A stretch of DNA of 64,000 nucleotides, taken from positions 1 through 64,000 of the forward strand of contig DATKBT010000058.1 of the NCBI GenBank assembly GCA_035546295.1, in the 5' to 3' direction. This DNA is from DATKBT01 sp035546295. Its GTDB lineage: Bacteria; Acidobacteriota; Thermoanaerobaculia; Multivoradales; Multivoraceae. The notes under the pieces are model-generated. The model was not told where the DNA came from, did not search any database, and saw only the letters and a list, made by a program, of their open reading frames with translations. This document shows, piece by piece, positions 25,640 through 34,497 of the stretch (position 1 is the first letter of the stretch; every line of letters starts with the position of its first letter). Both the position numbers and the translations under genes were made by a program.

Positions 25640-26391
25640 TGACGGTCGACGTGCTGGCGATCGGCGCCCACCCCGACGACGTCGAGCTGGGCTGCGGGGG
25701 CACCCTGCTGCGCCTGGCGCAGGCGGGCCGCGCGACCGCGCTGGTGTCGCTCACCCGGGGTGAAGCGGGAACGCTGGGAACCGAGGAGCAGCGCCGGCGT
25801 GAGGCGGAGGCGGGAGCCGAAAGGCTGGGCGCGAGCGAGATGGTGATGCTCGACTGCGGCGACGGCGGCCTGCGCTGCGACGAAAGCTCCGAGGATGCCC
25901 TGATCGCCGAGATCCGCCGCCTGCGCCCGCGCATCGTGCTCGGTCCGCCGTCCTTCGACCGCCATCCGGATCACGAGCGCGCGCACCGGCTGGTGCGCGA
26001 CTGCTGCTACTACGCAGGTCTCAAGAGTCGTGAGGCTCCGGGCGGCGAGCCCCACCGCCCGGGTCTCGTGCTCTGGTACATGCTCCACGATCCGGTCGCG
26101 CCCACCCTGGTGGTCGACGTCACCTCCACCTGGGAGCGGAAGCTCGAGGCGGTGGCCGCGCACCGCAGCCAGTTCCCGGCGGCACCCGGCAACGGAGCCT
26201 CGGAGCCCGACCTCGTCCCCGCGACCCGCGTCTCCTCTCGCCTGTTCTGGGACGCGATCGAGGGTCGCGCGCGTCACTTCGGGCTGATGATCGGGGTCGA
26301 GCGCGGCGAGCCGTTCGTCTGCGACCGCCCCCTGGCGGTCGACGACCTGCTGCTGCTCGCGCCGGTCGCGCCGGAGGGGAGCACGCGGTGA
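25639..26391 (+). CDS. bshB1: Bacillithiol biosynthesis deacetylase BshB1
   Basis: Zn-dependent LmbE-family deacetylase that removes acetyl from GlcNAc-malate. The metal site is visible in AIGAHPDDVELGCGGTLL (H-P-D-D) and DRHPDHERAHRLV (H-x-x-D-H). The middle has TRGEAGTLGT, and the end FGLMIGVERGEPF, both characteristic of BshB1 and distinct from BshB2. 250 residues is the usual size. Start ATG 25639 shares bases with the bshC stop; the end overlaps bshA by 4 bp. Confidence 0.93.
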   Translation: MTVDVLAIGAHPDDVELGCGGTLLRLAQAGRATALVSLTRGEAGTLGTEEQRRREAEAGAERLGASEMVMLDCGDGGLRCDESSEDALIAEIRRLRPRIVLGPPSFDRHPDHERAHRLVRDCCYYAGLKSREAPGGEPHRPGLVLWYMLHDPVAPTLVVDVTSTWERKLEAVAAHRSQFPAAPGNGASEPDLVPATRVSSRLFWDAIEGRARHFGLMIGVERGEPFVCDRPLAVDDLLLLAPVAPEGSTR

Positions 26392-27515
26392 GGATCGGGA
26401 TCAGCTGCTACCCCACCTACGGCGGCTCCGGGGTGGTGGCGAGCGAGCTCGCGCTGGCGATGGCGGCGGCGGGGGACGAGGTGCACGTCCTCAGCTATGC
26501 GCGGCCGCCACGACTCGCGGGCGAGGTCGAGCGGCTGCACTTCCACGAGGTGCGAGTGCGCGAGTACCCGCTGTTCGAGTACCCGCCGTATTCGCTCGCG
26601 CTGGCGACCAAGATGGTGGAGGTGGCCAGGTCGCGAGGTCTCGACGTGATGCACGTGCACTACGCCGTGCCCAACGCGGTCTCGGCGGTGCTCGCGCGCC
26701 AGATGCTGGCGCCCGTCCCGCTGCCGGTGGTCACCACCCTGCACGGCACCGACGTGACCCTGATCGGCAATGACCCGAGCTACGTCGAGACGACCCGCTT
26801 CGGCGTGCTCGAGAGCGATGCGGTCACCGCGGTCTCCGAATGGCTGCGCCTCAAGACCCTCGAGCAGCTCGGCATCGACCGCGAGATCGCCGTGATCCCC
26901 AACTTCATCGACCCGGCGCGCTACCGCGCCGACGAGGGGCGGCAGACCGGCGCCGGGAGCTCGGAGCGCCTGCTGGTGCACGTTTCGAACTTCCGCCGGG
27001 TCAAACGCACGGGCGATGTCGTCGCGGTCTTCGCTCGCGTCGCCGAACGACTTCCGGCGAGGCTGCTGATGGTCGGGGACGGACCGGAGCGGAGCCGGGC
27101 CGAGGAGAGCGTACGCGCGCTGGGGCTCGACGGCGCCGTCGACTGGCTGGGCAACCAGGATCGTGTCGAGGACATCCTCCGCCGCGCCGACCTCTTCCTG
27201 CTGCCGTCGCGACAGGAGTCGTTCGGCCTGGCGGCGCTCGAGGCGCTCGCCTGCGGCGTGCCCGTGGTCGGGACCCGGGCCGGCGGCCTTCCCGAGGTGG
27301 TCATCGACGGGAGCTGCGGAACCCTGCGCGAGATCGGCGACGTCGAGGGCATGGCCGAGGCCGCGATCCGTCTGCTCGAGGACGGCGAGCTCCATCGCCG
27401 CTACGCCCTCGAGGGGCGGCGCTGGGCGATCGAGCGCTTCGACCGCGACCGCATCGTCGAGGAGTACCGCGAGCTCTACGAGCGCGCCGTCGAGCGACGC
27501 GCCGCCTTCGCATAG
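26388..27515 (+). CDS. bshA: N-acetyl-alpha-D-glucosaminyl L-malate synthase
   Basis: First bacillithiol step: transfers GlcNAc from UDP-GlcNAc to malate. A 375-residue GT4 glycosyltransferase with MRIGISCYPTYGGSGVVASE, LDVMHVHYAVPNAVSAVLAR, VTTLHGTDVTLIGNDPSY and the GT4 donor site VSNFRRVKRTGDVV...LLPSRQESFGLAALEALACG with the E-x7-E motif. The N-terminal glycine-rich loop and the HGTDVTL segment are BshA markers. GTG 26388 overlaps bshB1. It ends 41 bp before the convergent di-haem cytochrome gene. Confidence 0.95.
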   Translation: MRIGISCYPTYGGSGVVASELALAMAAAGDEVHVLSYARPPRLAGEVERLHFHEVRVREYPLFEYPPYSLALATKMVEVARSRGLDVMHVHYAVPNAVSAVLARQMLAPVPLPVVTTLHGTDVTLIGNDPSYVETTRFGVLESDAVTAVSEWLRLKTLEQLGIDREIAVIPNFIDPARYRADEGRQTGAGSSERLLVHVSNFRRVKRTGDVVAVFARVAERLPARLLMVGDGPERSRAEESVRALGLDGAVDWLGNQDRVEDILRRADLFLLPSRQESFGLAALEALACGVPVVGTRAGGLPEVVIDGSCGTLREIGDVEGMAEAAIRLLEDGELHRRYALEGRRWAIERFDRDRIVEEYRELYERAVERRAAFA

Positions 27516-27556
27516 CCTCTCGAGGCGCCGGGCTCGCACCTCCCGGGGCGATCCCG

Positions 27557-29167
27557 CTATTCGGGGTCGCTCGGGTCGTTGAACAGCGCGGTCAGGAAGA
27601 TGCTGCCGTGGCCGAGCTGCGGATAGCCGGTGGCCGTGGGGTCGCCGGGATTCAGGTTGGAGGCGGTGTCGTCGGGTGGGAACAACACCAGGCTCTGCAG
27701 GAACTCGACGAGCGCGTCCTGGAGCGGAGAGGCCAGCGATTCGAAGCCCTGGCGGGACCGGAGCGCCTCGCCACCGTGTCGCAGGATCACCTCGCGCAGG
27801 TTGATGCTGCGACCGTCGTGACCATAGGGGGCGGTGCTGCCGACGCCCCACAGCGGCTCGGTCATGAACTCGCGCTGCATCGAGACGTCGTAGTTGGTCG
27901 CGTCGGTCGTGAAGTTGCGCTCGTGGAAGGCCGGACCGAGGTCGTGCCGCTTGAAGTCGGCGTAGATGCCGCGAACCACGAAGCGGCCTCGGCGCGGCTG
28001 CTTGAGGGCTGGATGGCCCGAGCCGTCGTCGACCGCGTCGAAACGGGCGCTGGCGGTCGCGAACAGGCCATTGAGACCTCCCCACGCCGGCTGGTGATCG
28101 GTCTCGACGTCGGCGACCCGACGATCGTGCTCGATCATCAGGTCGGGGACGTGGCAGGTGGTGCAGCCGATACGCTCGAAGGCGAGCCGCCCAAGCCTCG
28201 TCCTCGGCGTTGCGCGGTAGGTGCCGGGCTTGAAGTAGTTGAGCAGGTAGAACTCGAGGTGGTCGACGATCCCCTCGGGCACCTCCTCCGCCACGCCGTC
28301 ACCGTCGCCGTCGTCCCAGGCGTGCTCGACGGCCGGGGCTTCGATGCGGTCGAGCGCGCCGTCGAGCACCATCCCGGCCGGCGTCACCACCCGCTCGCCG
28401 CGCGAGGCGGCGAGCAGGTCGGGATCGACCGCCTCGAGACCCATCTCCGCGCGCAGAGCGCCGACCACGAACTCGCGGATCGAGATCGTGCCGCCATGGT
28501 GGAAGAAGGGACGAACGCGCAGGTCGGCGTCGACCCCCTCGATCTCGCCGGTCTCGACGCTGCCGTCGGGTGAAACCGTGAGGTGGCCGTAGCGGATGCC
28601 CTTGCTGACCAGCGCCACACGGGCCGGGCGGCCATCCGCCGCCGCCCGCTCGATCGCCTGGCGCCGGATCTCACGCAGATCGAGCGTGATCTCGTCGGCG
28701 AGCATCTCGACCAGGCCCAGCCCGAACAGGTGCGGCGCATCGCGACTGTCCGGACGGGTGAAGACGTCGCCGCCGACGCCGGCCGAGCCGCGCGGACGGC
28801 CGTGACACGCGGCGCAGCTGTCGGCCAGCCCGGCGCCCAGCGCGCCCTCGGTCTCGATGTCGCCGATGCCGTCGAAGCGTCGCGGACCGAGCCCCTGCTC
28901 GAGGGTGAACTTCCGCTGGAACAGGTTGCGTCCCCGTCGGATCGAGCGAAAGGGATCCCGCGCGATCAGGTAGGTGGAGGACTCGGGGGTCGCGAGGTCG
29001 CCGCGTCCGGCTCCCACCTGCTCGGCATAGGACTTCCGCGCCCCGACGCCGGCCGCGTTCGGAGTCTGGGTCAGGTCGGTCTCCTGCGCGTGCCCCGGGC
29101 CGCCCGCGAACAGCAGGATGGCAGCGGACAGTAGTGCCGCCCGTCCGGTTCGAGAGGTCGTCGTCAT
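27557..29167 (-). CDS. Secreted di-haem c-type cytochrome, DUF1111 (di-haem oxidoreductase) family
   Basis: A 536-residue exported protein: signal peptide SRTGRAALLSAAILLFAGG ending near HAQ. Two CxxCH haem sites are present, CAACH (about 118-122) and CTTCH (about 335-339). DUF1111-type text includes HLFGLGLVEMLADEI and the C-terminal EPLWGVGSTAPYGHDGRSIN with VILRHGGEALRSRQGFESL. A DDGDGDGVAEE loop may bind calcium. Family members are annotated as thiol oxidoreductases or peroxidases, but the substrate is unknown. AAGGAG 9 nt before ATG 29167 fixes the start. It converges with the bacillithiol operon; a link to thiol redox is tempting but unproven. Confidence 0.85.
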   Translation of the reverse strand: MTTTSRTGRAALLSAAILLFAGGPGHAQETDLTQTPNAAGVGARKSYAEQVGAGRGDLATPESSTYLIARDPFRSIRRGRNLFQRKFTLEQGLGPRRFDGIGDIETEGALGAGLADSCAACHGRPRGSAGVGGDVFTRPDSRDAPHLFGLGLVEMLADEITLDLREIRRQAIERAAADGRPARVALVSKGIRYGHLTVSPDGSVETGEIEGVDADLRVRPFFHHGGTISIREFVVGALRAEMGLEAVDPDLLAASRGERVVTPAGMVLDGALDRIEAPAVEHAWDDGDGDGVAEEVPEGIVDHLEFYLLNYFKPGTYRATPRTRLGRLAFERIGCTTCHVPDLMIEHDRRVADVETDHQPAWGGLNGLFATASARFDAVDDGSGHPALKQPRRGRFVVRGIYADFKRHDLGPAFHERNFTTDATNYDVSMQREFMTEPLWGVGSTAPYGHDGRSINLREVILRHGGEALRSRQGFESLASPLQDALVEFLQSLVLFPPDDTASNLNPGDPTATGYPQLGHGSIFLTALFNDPSDPE

Positions 29168-29368
29168 GGTTCCGGTCTCCTTGGCGGCCACGCGTCGCTG
29201 CGGGGCTCGTCACCAAGGGAGATCGAGATCCGCGCACGAAACACGACAGGCGGCTCGTCCCGGCGGCGTCGGCGGCGGTCCTCAGCCGCCGCCCGGCGCG
29301 GCGAAACGCGCGACGGGTGCCGGCGGTGCAAGGCCGGTGGGTCGCTGGCGGCGAGCGTCGCGGCGGCC

Positions 29369-31189
29369 TCACCGCTCCCGCTCGGCGAGCGCTGCCCGGG
29401 TCGCCGGATGCTCCTCCCCCAGCGTCGCCGCCAGGTGGCGGCTCGCGAGCTCGAGCGTCTGGCGCGCCGCGTCGCGCTCCCCCTGCGCGAGCTGCGCCCG
29501 GCCGAGGGCGAGGCGGGCGAGACCGACCAGGTAGGAGGGCTGCTCCGGCTCGACGAAGCCCTCGGCCACCGCGAGCGCCTCCCCGGCGGCGCGTGCGGCG
29601 TCAGTGGGGCGACCCAGCGCGCCGTCGCTCTCCGCCAGCCCGATCAGGGCGAGCACGCTCATCGCGATCTTCGACTTGCGCCGCGCGTAGATCTCGACCG
29701 CCTCGGCGAAACGCTCGCGCGCCGCGTCGTGCTCGCCGCGCGCCTGCGCCAGCCGGCCCCGGTAGTAGGCGAGGTGAGACCGCCGCCACTCGTGGAAGCG
29801 TGGATCCTCCGACCGGGCCTCGACCAAGCGCAACGTCTGCTCGGCCTGGTCGAGGCGACCGGTCTCCAGGTAGACGCCCGCCAGCTCGATCGTCGCGTCG
29901 AGCTCGATGCGCGTCTCGCGGCGGGCCGCGGCGGTGCGGATGGTCTCCTCGAGCAGCGGTTCCGCCTCTTGCCATCGGCCGAGCTGGAACAGGACCCCGG
30001 CGTGGTTGAACAGGGCCGTGGGTCCCACCGAGGCACCCTCGATCGCGCGGCGCAGCTCCACCGCGCGCCGCGTCATCGGCTCGGCTCGCTCGAGGTCTCC
30101 GAGGTAGTGCACGAGCGCCCAGTTGTTGAACAGGCTGGCGGCGGCCAGGGTGCGCTCGCGACCCAAGCGCGTCAGCTCGTCGAGCAGCAGCTCGTACTCG
30201 CGGTCGGCCCGGCGGTTCTGGTGCGCCAGGTAGTAGCCGTAGGCGAGCGCGGCGTGCGCGTCGATGCGGCCGGTGGCCGAGACGACCGGCGCGCGATCGA
30301 ACAGGTCGAGGGCGAGCTCGGCATTCCTGATCATCGGCGCGGAGTCGTCGGTGAAGAAGCCGAGATTGGCCAGACCCACCGTGCACTCGGCGCGCTGCAG
30401 GTCCCACAGCGCGCCGCCGGGCAGCCCGGCGAGCGCTTCTTCGATCAGCGATTTGGCCTCAGCGACGGAGCGCGTCGCTCCGATCAGGGCGGCGAGGTGG
30501 CAGAGCGCGCGGGCGCGCAGCGCGGGATCGGTGGAGCGACGGGCGAGCTCGGCGGCACGCTCGAGCGCCGGCTGCGCGCGATCCCATCGCTCCGAGATCA
30601 TGTACTGCTGGCCGATCGCCACCAGCATCTCGGCGCGCAGGACCTCGTCGGTCTCGAACTGCCGGTCGATCAGCAGCTCTCCCTGCTCGAGCAGCTCGCC
30701 GACCGAGAAGCGCTCGCCGCCGGGCGTCAGGCCGCAGAAGAACTTGAGGTCGACGACCTCCGCGAGGGCCGGATCGACGGCGGCGAGCGCGTCGAGGGCG
30801 TCGCTGATCTGCTCGAGCTCCCGAGCGTCGTTCCACGGCTCCTCGGGCTGTTCGTGCTCGGCGTCGAGATGGACGAAGGTGAGCTCGCCGCCACGCTTGA
30901 GCGCGCGGCCGGCGCGCACGAAGTCGATGATCAGTCCGCGCATGGCGCGCGCCGCGTAGGCCATGAAGCGGGAGCGATCGGGAAAGCTCGGCCCCTCCCG
31001 GCCGGCGATGTCGAGGTAGGCCTCGTGCAACAGCGACGTGGTGCCGAGCGCGGCCCGGCCGCCCTTTCGCGCGAGCTCGCGGCGGGCGAGACGGTGCAGC
31101 TCCGCGTAGAGGACGGTGAACAGCTCGTCGGCGGCTGCGCCGTCGCCGGTCTCGGCCGAGGCGAGGAGAGAGGACAGCGGAGCTCGCAT
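29369..31189 (-). CDS. ECF sigma factor/TPR chimera (sigma region 4 missing)
   Basis: A 606-residue protein that looks like two genes joined in frame. Residues 1 to about 155 are an ECF sigma factor of the Acidobacteria/Planctomycetes kind: ELHRLARRELARKG, GTTSLLHEAYLDI, RFMAYAARAMRGLIIDFVRA, then DPALAEVVDLKFFCGLTP. At this point the region-4 helix-turn-helix (normally EEIAEVLGVS...W) should follow. Instead GGERFSVGELLEQGELL begins a run of TPR repeats to the end, matching the TPR tails of Ser/Thr kinases that usually sit next to such sigma genes. The junction is near 30720. GGAGG before ATG 31189 supports the start. A deletion that fused a sigma gene with a downstream kinase tail explains it; an assembly join is the alternative. 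Confidence 0.8.
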   Translation of the reverse strand: MRAPLSSLLASAETGDGAAADELFTVLYAELHRLARRELARKGGRAALGTTSLLHEAYLDIAGREGPSFPDRSRFMAYAARAMRGLIIDFVRAGRALKRGGELTFVHLDAEHEQPEEPWNDARELEQISDALDALAAVDPALAEVVDLKFFCGLTPGGERFSVGELLEQGELLIDRQFETDEVLRAEMLVAIGQQYMISERWDRAQPALERAAELARRSTDPALRARALCHLAALIGATRSVAEAKSLIEEALAGLPGGALWDLQRAECTVGLANLGFFTDDSAPMIRNAELALDLFDRAPVVSATGRIDAHAALAYGYYLAHQNRRADREYELLLDELTRLGRERTLAAASLFNNWALVHYLGDLERAEPMTRRAVELRRAIEGASVGPTALFNHAGVLFQLGRWQEAEPLLEETIRTAAARRETRIELDATIELAGVYLETGRLDQAEQTLRLVEARSEDPRFHEWRRSHLAYYRGRLAQARGEHDAARERFAEAVEIYARRKSKIAMSVLALIGLAESDGALGRPTDAARAAGEALAVAEGFVEPEQPSYLVGLARLALGRAQLAQGERDAARQTLELASRHLAATLGEEHPATRAALAERER

Positions 31190-31625
31190 GCGCCCTCCAG
31201 GTGAACCCGAGAAGGCTAGCACCGCCCGGCCCGATGAGGGTGGCGCAAGCGCGGCTCGTGGCGGCGGCCTCGGCCGGAGCAGTCTGGCGAGCCATCCGGG
31301 CCGCTCGCCGAGATCGGCGCACGGATCTGCGAGGTCGAAGAGGGCGGCGGCTGAGACAGGTCGCGACGGGCGCGGCGCGGCCGGGTCGCAGAGCTCGACG
31401 ACGAAGACACCGCGTTGGTTAGACTGTGCAGGATCACGACGCCACCATCCGGCATCGGTGCGGTGACTGGCGGGCGCGTCGGCGCTCGGGCGCGAGAGTG
31501 ATCGGCAGACGCGAGCATGGTATGACCAGGGCTCCGCGCGCGCCGCTTCATGAGCGTGGCAGCGGCCACGACTTCGAGCAGCGGCGAGAGTTCGAGCCCG
31601 AGCCCAACTCGAGAGGAACGAGACG
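31190..31625. other. Divergent intergenic region
   Basis: 436 bp between the divergent sigma/TPR and DUF4870 genes. No trustworthy gene is visible. A possible -10 TAGACT with weak TTGG upstream lies near 31410-31425. Short frames here are shadows of the long open frame continuing upstream of the sigma/TPR start. Confidence 0.4.
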
Positions 31626-32123
31626 ATGACCGAGCCCCCAGCGCCTCCGACGCCTCCTCCACCGGGCGGTCGGCCCCCCGGGCCGCCGCCGGGATCCAGC
31701 CCCTCGGGAACAGGGCCCTCGGGAACACCACCGGGCACGCCGCCCCCGGGCACGCCGCCGCCGGGATCGAGCGGCGGCGCCACGCCTCCCTCGGGAGGAG
31801 GGACCGACGATCGCACGCTGATGATCGTGCTGGCCTATCTCTACCCGCTGTGCTTCGTGCCGCTCCTGATGCAGAAGGAGGACGCCGAGGTCCAGTGGCA
31901 CGCGAAGCAGGGGACGGTGCTGATGGGCCTCGACTTCGTGCTGGCGATGCTGCTCGGTCTCCTGACGGTGACCGGCCTCGGCTGTCTGTTGGCGCCGATC
32001 TACGTCCTCGTCGTCATCGCCTTCCTGGTCCTGTTCGTGGTGCGGATCGTCGCGGCGATCAAGGGGGTGCAGGGCGAGCGCTTCGCGATTCCGGGCGTGG
32101 CTCGGCTGGCGGAGAGCTTCTGA
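31626..32123 (+). CDS. DUF4870 membrane protein with Pro/Gly-rich N-terminus
   Basis: 165 residues. The first 60 are almost only Pro, Gly, Ser and Thr, with a repeated SGTPPG/PGTPPPG pattern. The rest is the DUF4870 fold: RTLMIVLAYLYPLCFVPLLM, EVQWHAKQGTVLMGLDFV, then a hairpin of two helices (LAMLLGLLTVTGLGCLLAPI and VLVVIAFLVLFVVRIVAAIK) and GERFAIPGVARL. Function of the family is unknown. AGAGG 9 nt before ATG 31626 supports the start. It reads in the same direction as the YidD-like gene 94 bp downstream. Confidence 0.85.
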   Translation: MTEPPAPPTPPPPGGRPPGPPPGSSPSGTGPSGTPPGTPPPGTPPPGSSGGATPPSGGGTDDRTLMIVLAYLYPLCFVPLLMQKEDAEVQWHAKQGTVLMGLDFVLAMLLGLLTVTGLGCLLAPIYVLVVIAFLVLFVVRIVAAIKGVQGERFAIPGVARLAESF

Positions 32124-32217
32124 TCGGCGCCGCCGTCGAGAGCGCATCCGCGGCGGGGCGCTCCTTCCGACGCTCGGGCTCGTCCCGAGCTGCTTCGAAC
32201 CGAGCAGGCGACGCAGG

Positions 32218-32715
32218 ATGAGGCGGCGTCGGCGTCTCGAGCGCTCGGGCGAGCCGGGGGATCGCGCTCGCCAGGGTCCTCCCTCGGTCGATGCCGGGCG
32301 CGCGGCACGCCGGCTGGCATGGCGCCCGCTGGCGGTCACTCTTGCCCTGCTCGGGCTCGTGCTCGGCGCCGACTGGTCGCGGCCCCCCGAGCGCCAGCTG
32401 AGCACGCGCACTGTCCTGGCGGCGATCGACCTGTACCAGGCGACGCTCGCGCGCGGGGTGTCGCGGGTCGGCGTGCGCTGCCGCTTCACGCCGAGCTGCT
32501 CGCGCTACGGTGAGGCCGTGATCGCCCGAGACGGCATCGCGCTCGGCGGCGCGCGGGCGCTGTGGCGGGTGATGCGCTGCGGGCCCTGGACCCCCTACGG
32601 CACGCTCGACCCGCCGGAACCGTCCGAGGCGGTACCCCCGGCGCCCGCCGAGGAGAACGCGCGGCGCGTCGCGGAGACCTTCGGGGGCGACAGCGCCCTG
32701 GCGCTCGACCAGTAG
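32218..32715 (+). CDS. YidD-domain protein with extra N-terminal membrane helix (paralogue)
   Basis: 165 residues. A basic N-terminus and one membrane helix (PLAVTLALLGLVLGADW) precede a full YidD/DUF37 domain: AAIDLYQATLARGVSRVGVR, CRFTPSCSRYGEAVIARDG, RALWRVMRCGPWTPYGTLDP. The usual Ser-Pro of ISP is replaced in this copy but the Cys and RF(S/T)P(T/S)CS core is kept. A 45-residue disordered tail follows. Its last 121 bp overlap antisense with the 3' end of the NCS1 transporter gene. The canonical yidD is at 2908-3114; this copy may serve another insertase or export route. Confidence 0.82.
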   Translation: MRRRRRLERSGEPGDRARQGPPSVDAGRAARRLAWRPLAVTLALLGLVLGADWSRPPERQLSTRTVLAAIDLYQATLARGVSRVGVRCRFTPSCSRYGEAVIARDGIALGGARALWRVMRCGPWTPYGTLDPPEPSEAVPPAPAEENARRVAETFGGDSALALDQ

Positions 32716-33893
32716 ACGATGGCGGCGACCAGCAGCGTCGGCAGGGTGGCGCCCACCCCCGGGGCGAGCGCGCGGACGAGCTGATAGCAGAGGACGCCCG
32801 AGATCCAGGCGAGCATCGCGGGGCCGGCGACGACCGCCCGCGGCTCGACCGGGCCGCGCAAGCCGAAGAAGTGGACCAGGGCGATGGCCACGATCGGCAG
32901 CAGTGCCGTCGCGATCAGCCCCATGAAGTCGGCGTAGCGGGCGAGCACGTCGGTGAGCAGGCCGAGGCCGGTGCCGATCGCGCCGACCAGGAGCACCGAG
33001 CCGGCTCGGGGGGCGCGGGGGACGAGCGTGCGCAGGGCGAGCGCCGAGAGGTAGAGGTTCACGAAGTTGGTGGTGATCGTCGACAGACCGATGGTCAGCA
33101 GCGCCACCTGCGGGGCGCCGAGCCCGAGCACCAGCGCGGCCGGCTCGCTGCCGCCGCCGAGCCGGGCAGCGCCTGCGCCCACCAGCATCAACCAGACGCT
33201 CGAGCAGGCCAGGCCGAGCAGGACGGCAACCGTGGCGCCGCCCTCGCGCCTCTGGTAACGGGTGTAGTCAGCGAACATCAGGCTCCAGCTCACCTGGTAG
33301 GCGATCACCACGTCGAGACCGGCGAGCACACCGAGGGGGTGCTCGAGGCTCGGCGCCGGCTCCTGCGCCAGTCGGCGCACCAGCACCCAGGTCAGCAGTG
33401 CCCCGGCGAGCGCCATTAGCGGCACCGCGACGCGGTCGAACAGCGCCATGACCCGCGGGCCGGTGAGCGCAACGGCGATCGCGGCCAGGCCCACCCCGAT
33501 CGACCAGAGCCTGCGGTCGCCGCCGAACAGCGGGCGCAGCGCGGCGGCAGCGATCGTGTTGTTGAGGGCGATCCAGGCGAAGTTGGTGATCACCAGGAGC
33601 GCCGAGATGCCGGCCGCCCCCGCGGTGCCGAACGGACCTCGCAGGATGACCATGCTCGGCAGCCCGGTGCGCACCCCGAGACGGGCGAGGACCGCGATCG
33701 GCAAGGTCCCCAGGACGGCGCCGAGCAGGACGATTGAGACCGCGGTCCCGAGATCGGTGACCGCACCCAGCGTCGCGCCCGTGACCAGCGTCGTCGACAC
33801 CACGTTGGCGCCCGCGAACAGCAAGGCGGTGTCGTACCAGCGCGCCGTGCGGCGGTCGAGCGGAACCGGCGCGAGATCGAGTCCTGTGTCCAC
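32595..33893 (-). CDS. NCS1-type nucleobase:cation symporter (cytosine permease-like)
   Basis: About 432 residues with roughly twelve hydrophobic helices. NCS1 markers: RTARWYDTALLFAGANVVST, GTLPIAVLARLGVRTGLPSM followed by ILRGPFGTAGA, ITNFAWIALNNTIAA, AYQVSWSLMFADYTRY, and ITTNFVNLYLSALALR. Substrate (cytosine, hydantoin, uracil or thiamine precursors) cannot be told. GTG 33893 gives the usual short N-terminus; the frame is open further upstream to 34115, but that part is low-complexity. The C-terminus overlaps the YidD-like gene on the other strand. Confidence 0.83.
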   Translation of the reverse strand: MDTGLDLAPVPLDRRTARWYDTALLFAGANVVSTTLVTGATLGAVTDLGTAVSIVLLGAVLGTLPIAVLARLGVRTGLPSMVILRGPFGTAGAAGISALLVITNFAWIALNNTIAAAALRPLFGGDRRLWSIGVGLAAIAVALTGPRVMALFDRVAVPLMALAGALLTWVLVRRLAQEPAPSLEHPLGVLAGLDVVIAYQVSWSLMFADYTRYQRREGGATVAVLLGLACSSVWLMLVGAGAARLGGGSEPAALVLGLGAPQVALLTIGLSTITTNFVNLYLSALALRTLVPRAPRAGSVLLVGAIGTGLGLLTDVLARYADFMGLIATALLPIVAIALVHFFGLRGPVEPRAVVAGPAMLAWISGVLCYQLVRALAPGVGATLPTLLVAAIVYWSSARALSPPKVSATRRAFSSAGAGGTASDGSGGSSVP

Positions 33894-34161
33894 GGAAGAC
33901 CGAGATCCTACCTGCTGGCGAGGGCTCGGTCGCGGGCTTCGAGAGTCGCCGAGCCTTCGCGCCAGGGGGTCGGCCGCGTTGTCCGTGCCTGCGGGATCAG
34001 CTGCTACGACCGTTCTCCGCGACGCGCCGCCCGAATCGTTCGCGTCGAGCGCCTTGCGAGGCTCTCCCGCGGGGTTGGAAGCAATCGGCTGGCCGAGCGC
34101 GGGATTTGCGGCCAACTTACCGTCGGACTGCTAGTCTCCCGGTGCCGAGCGGAAACGCACG

Positions 34162-34494
34162 ATGAGCCTGCCGATCCCCACCGAGCTGCGTCGAGAGCCG
34201 GAGGCCAGGGTCCTTCGCATTCGCTGGCAGGACGGGACCAGCTCAGAGGTCGACTACGACACGTTGCGCGGCTTCTGCCCTTGCGCCGCCTGCCAGGGGC
34301 ACATGGTGAGCGAGATCCGCTTCCACCCGCCGCCGCGCCCGGTGAGCCCGGTCGAGATCGCGCCGGTCGGGCGTTATGCCGTCTCGATCCGCTGGACGGA
34401 CGGCCACAGCACGGGCATCTACCGTTTCGACTTCCTGCGCGAGCTCGCCGAGCGCGGTGCGCCTTCCGCGGGAGGGGGCATGGCGCCGGGCTGA
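34162..34494 (+). CDS. DUF971 protein
   Basis: 110 residues of the DUF971 (gamma-butyrobetaine hydroxylase N-terminal-like) fold: VLRIRWQDGTSSEVDYDTLR, GFCPCAACQGH, then VEIAPVGRYAVSIRWTDGHS and GIYRFDFLREL. The C-P-C-A-A-C cysteines are where homologues place a metal or Fe-S-related site. Stand-alone DUF971 proteins are often linked to Fe-S cluster maintenance (Mrp/ApbC neighbours), but no such neighbour exists here. A TAGTCT box lies at 34132-34137, 24 nt before ATG. Confidence 0.88.
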   Translation: MSLPIPTELRREPEARVLRIRWQDGTSSEVDYDTLRGFCPCAACQGHMVSEIRFHPPPRPVSPVEIAPVGRYAVSIRWTDGHSTGIYRFDFLRELAERGAPSAGGGMAPG

Positions 34495-34497
34495 GCG

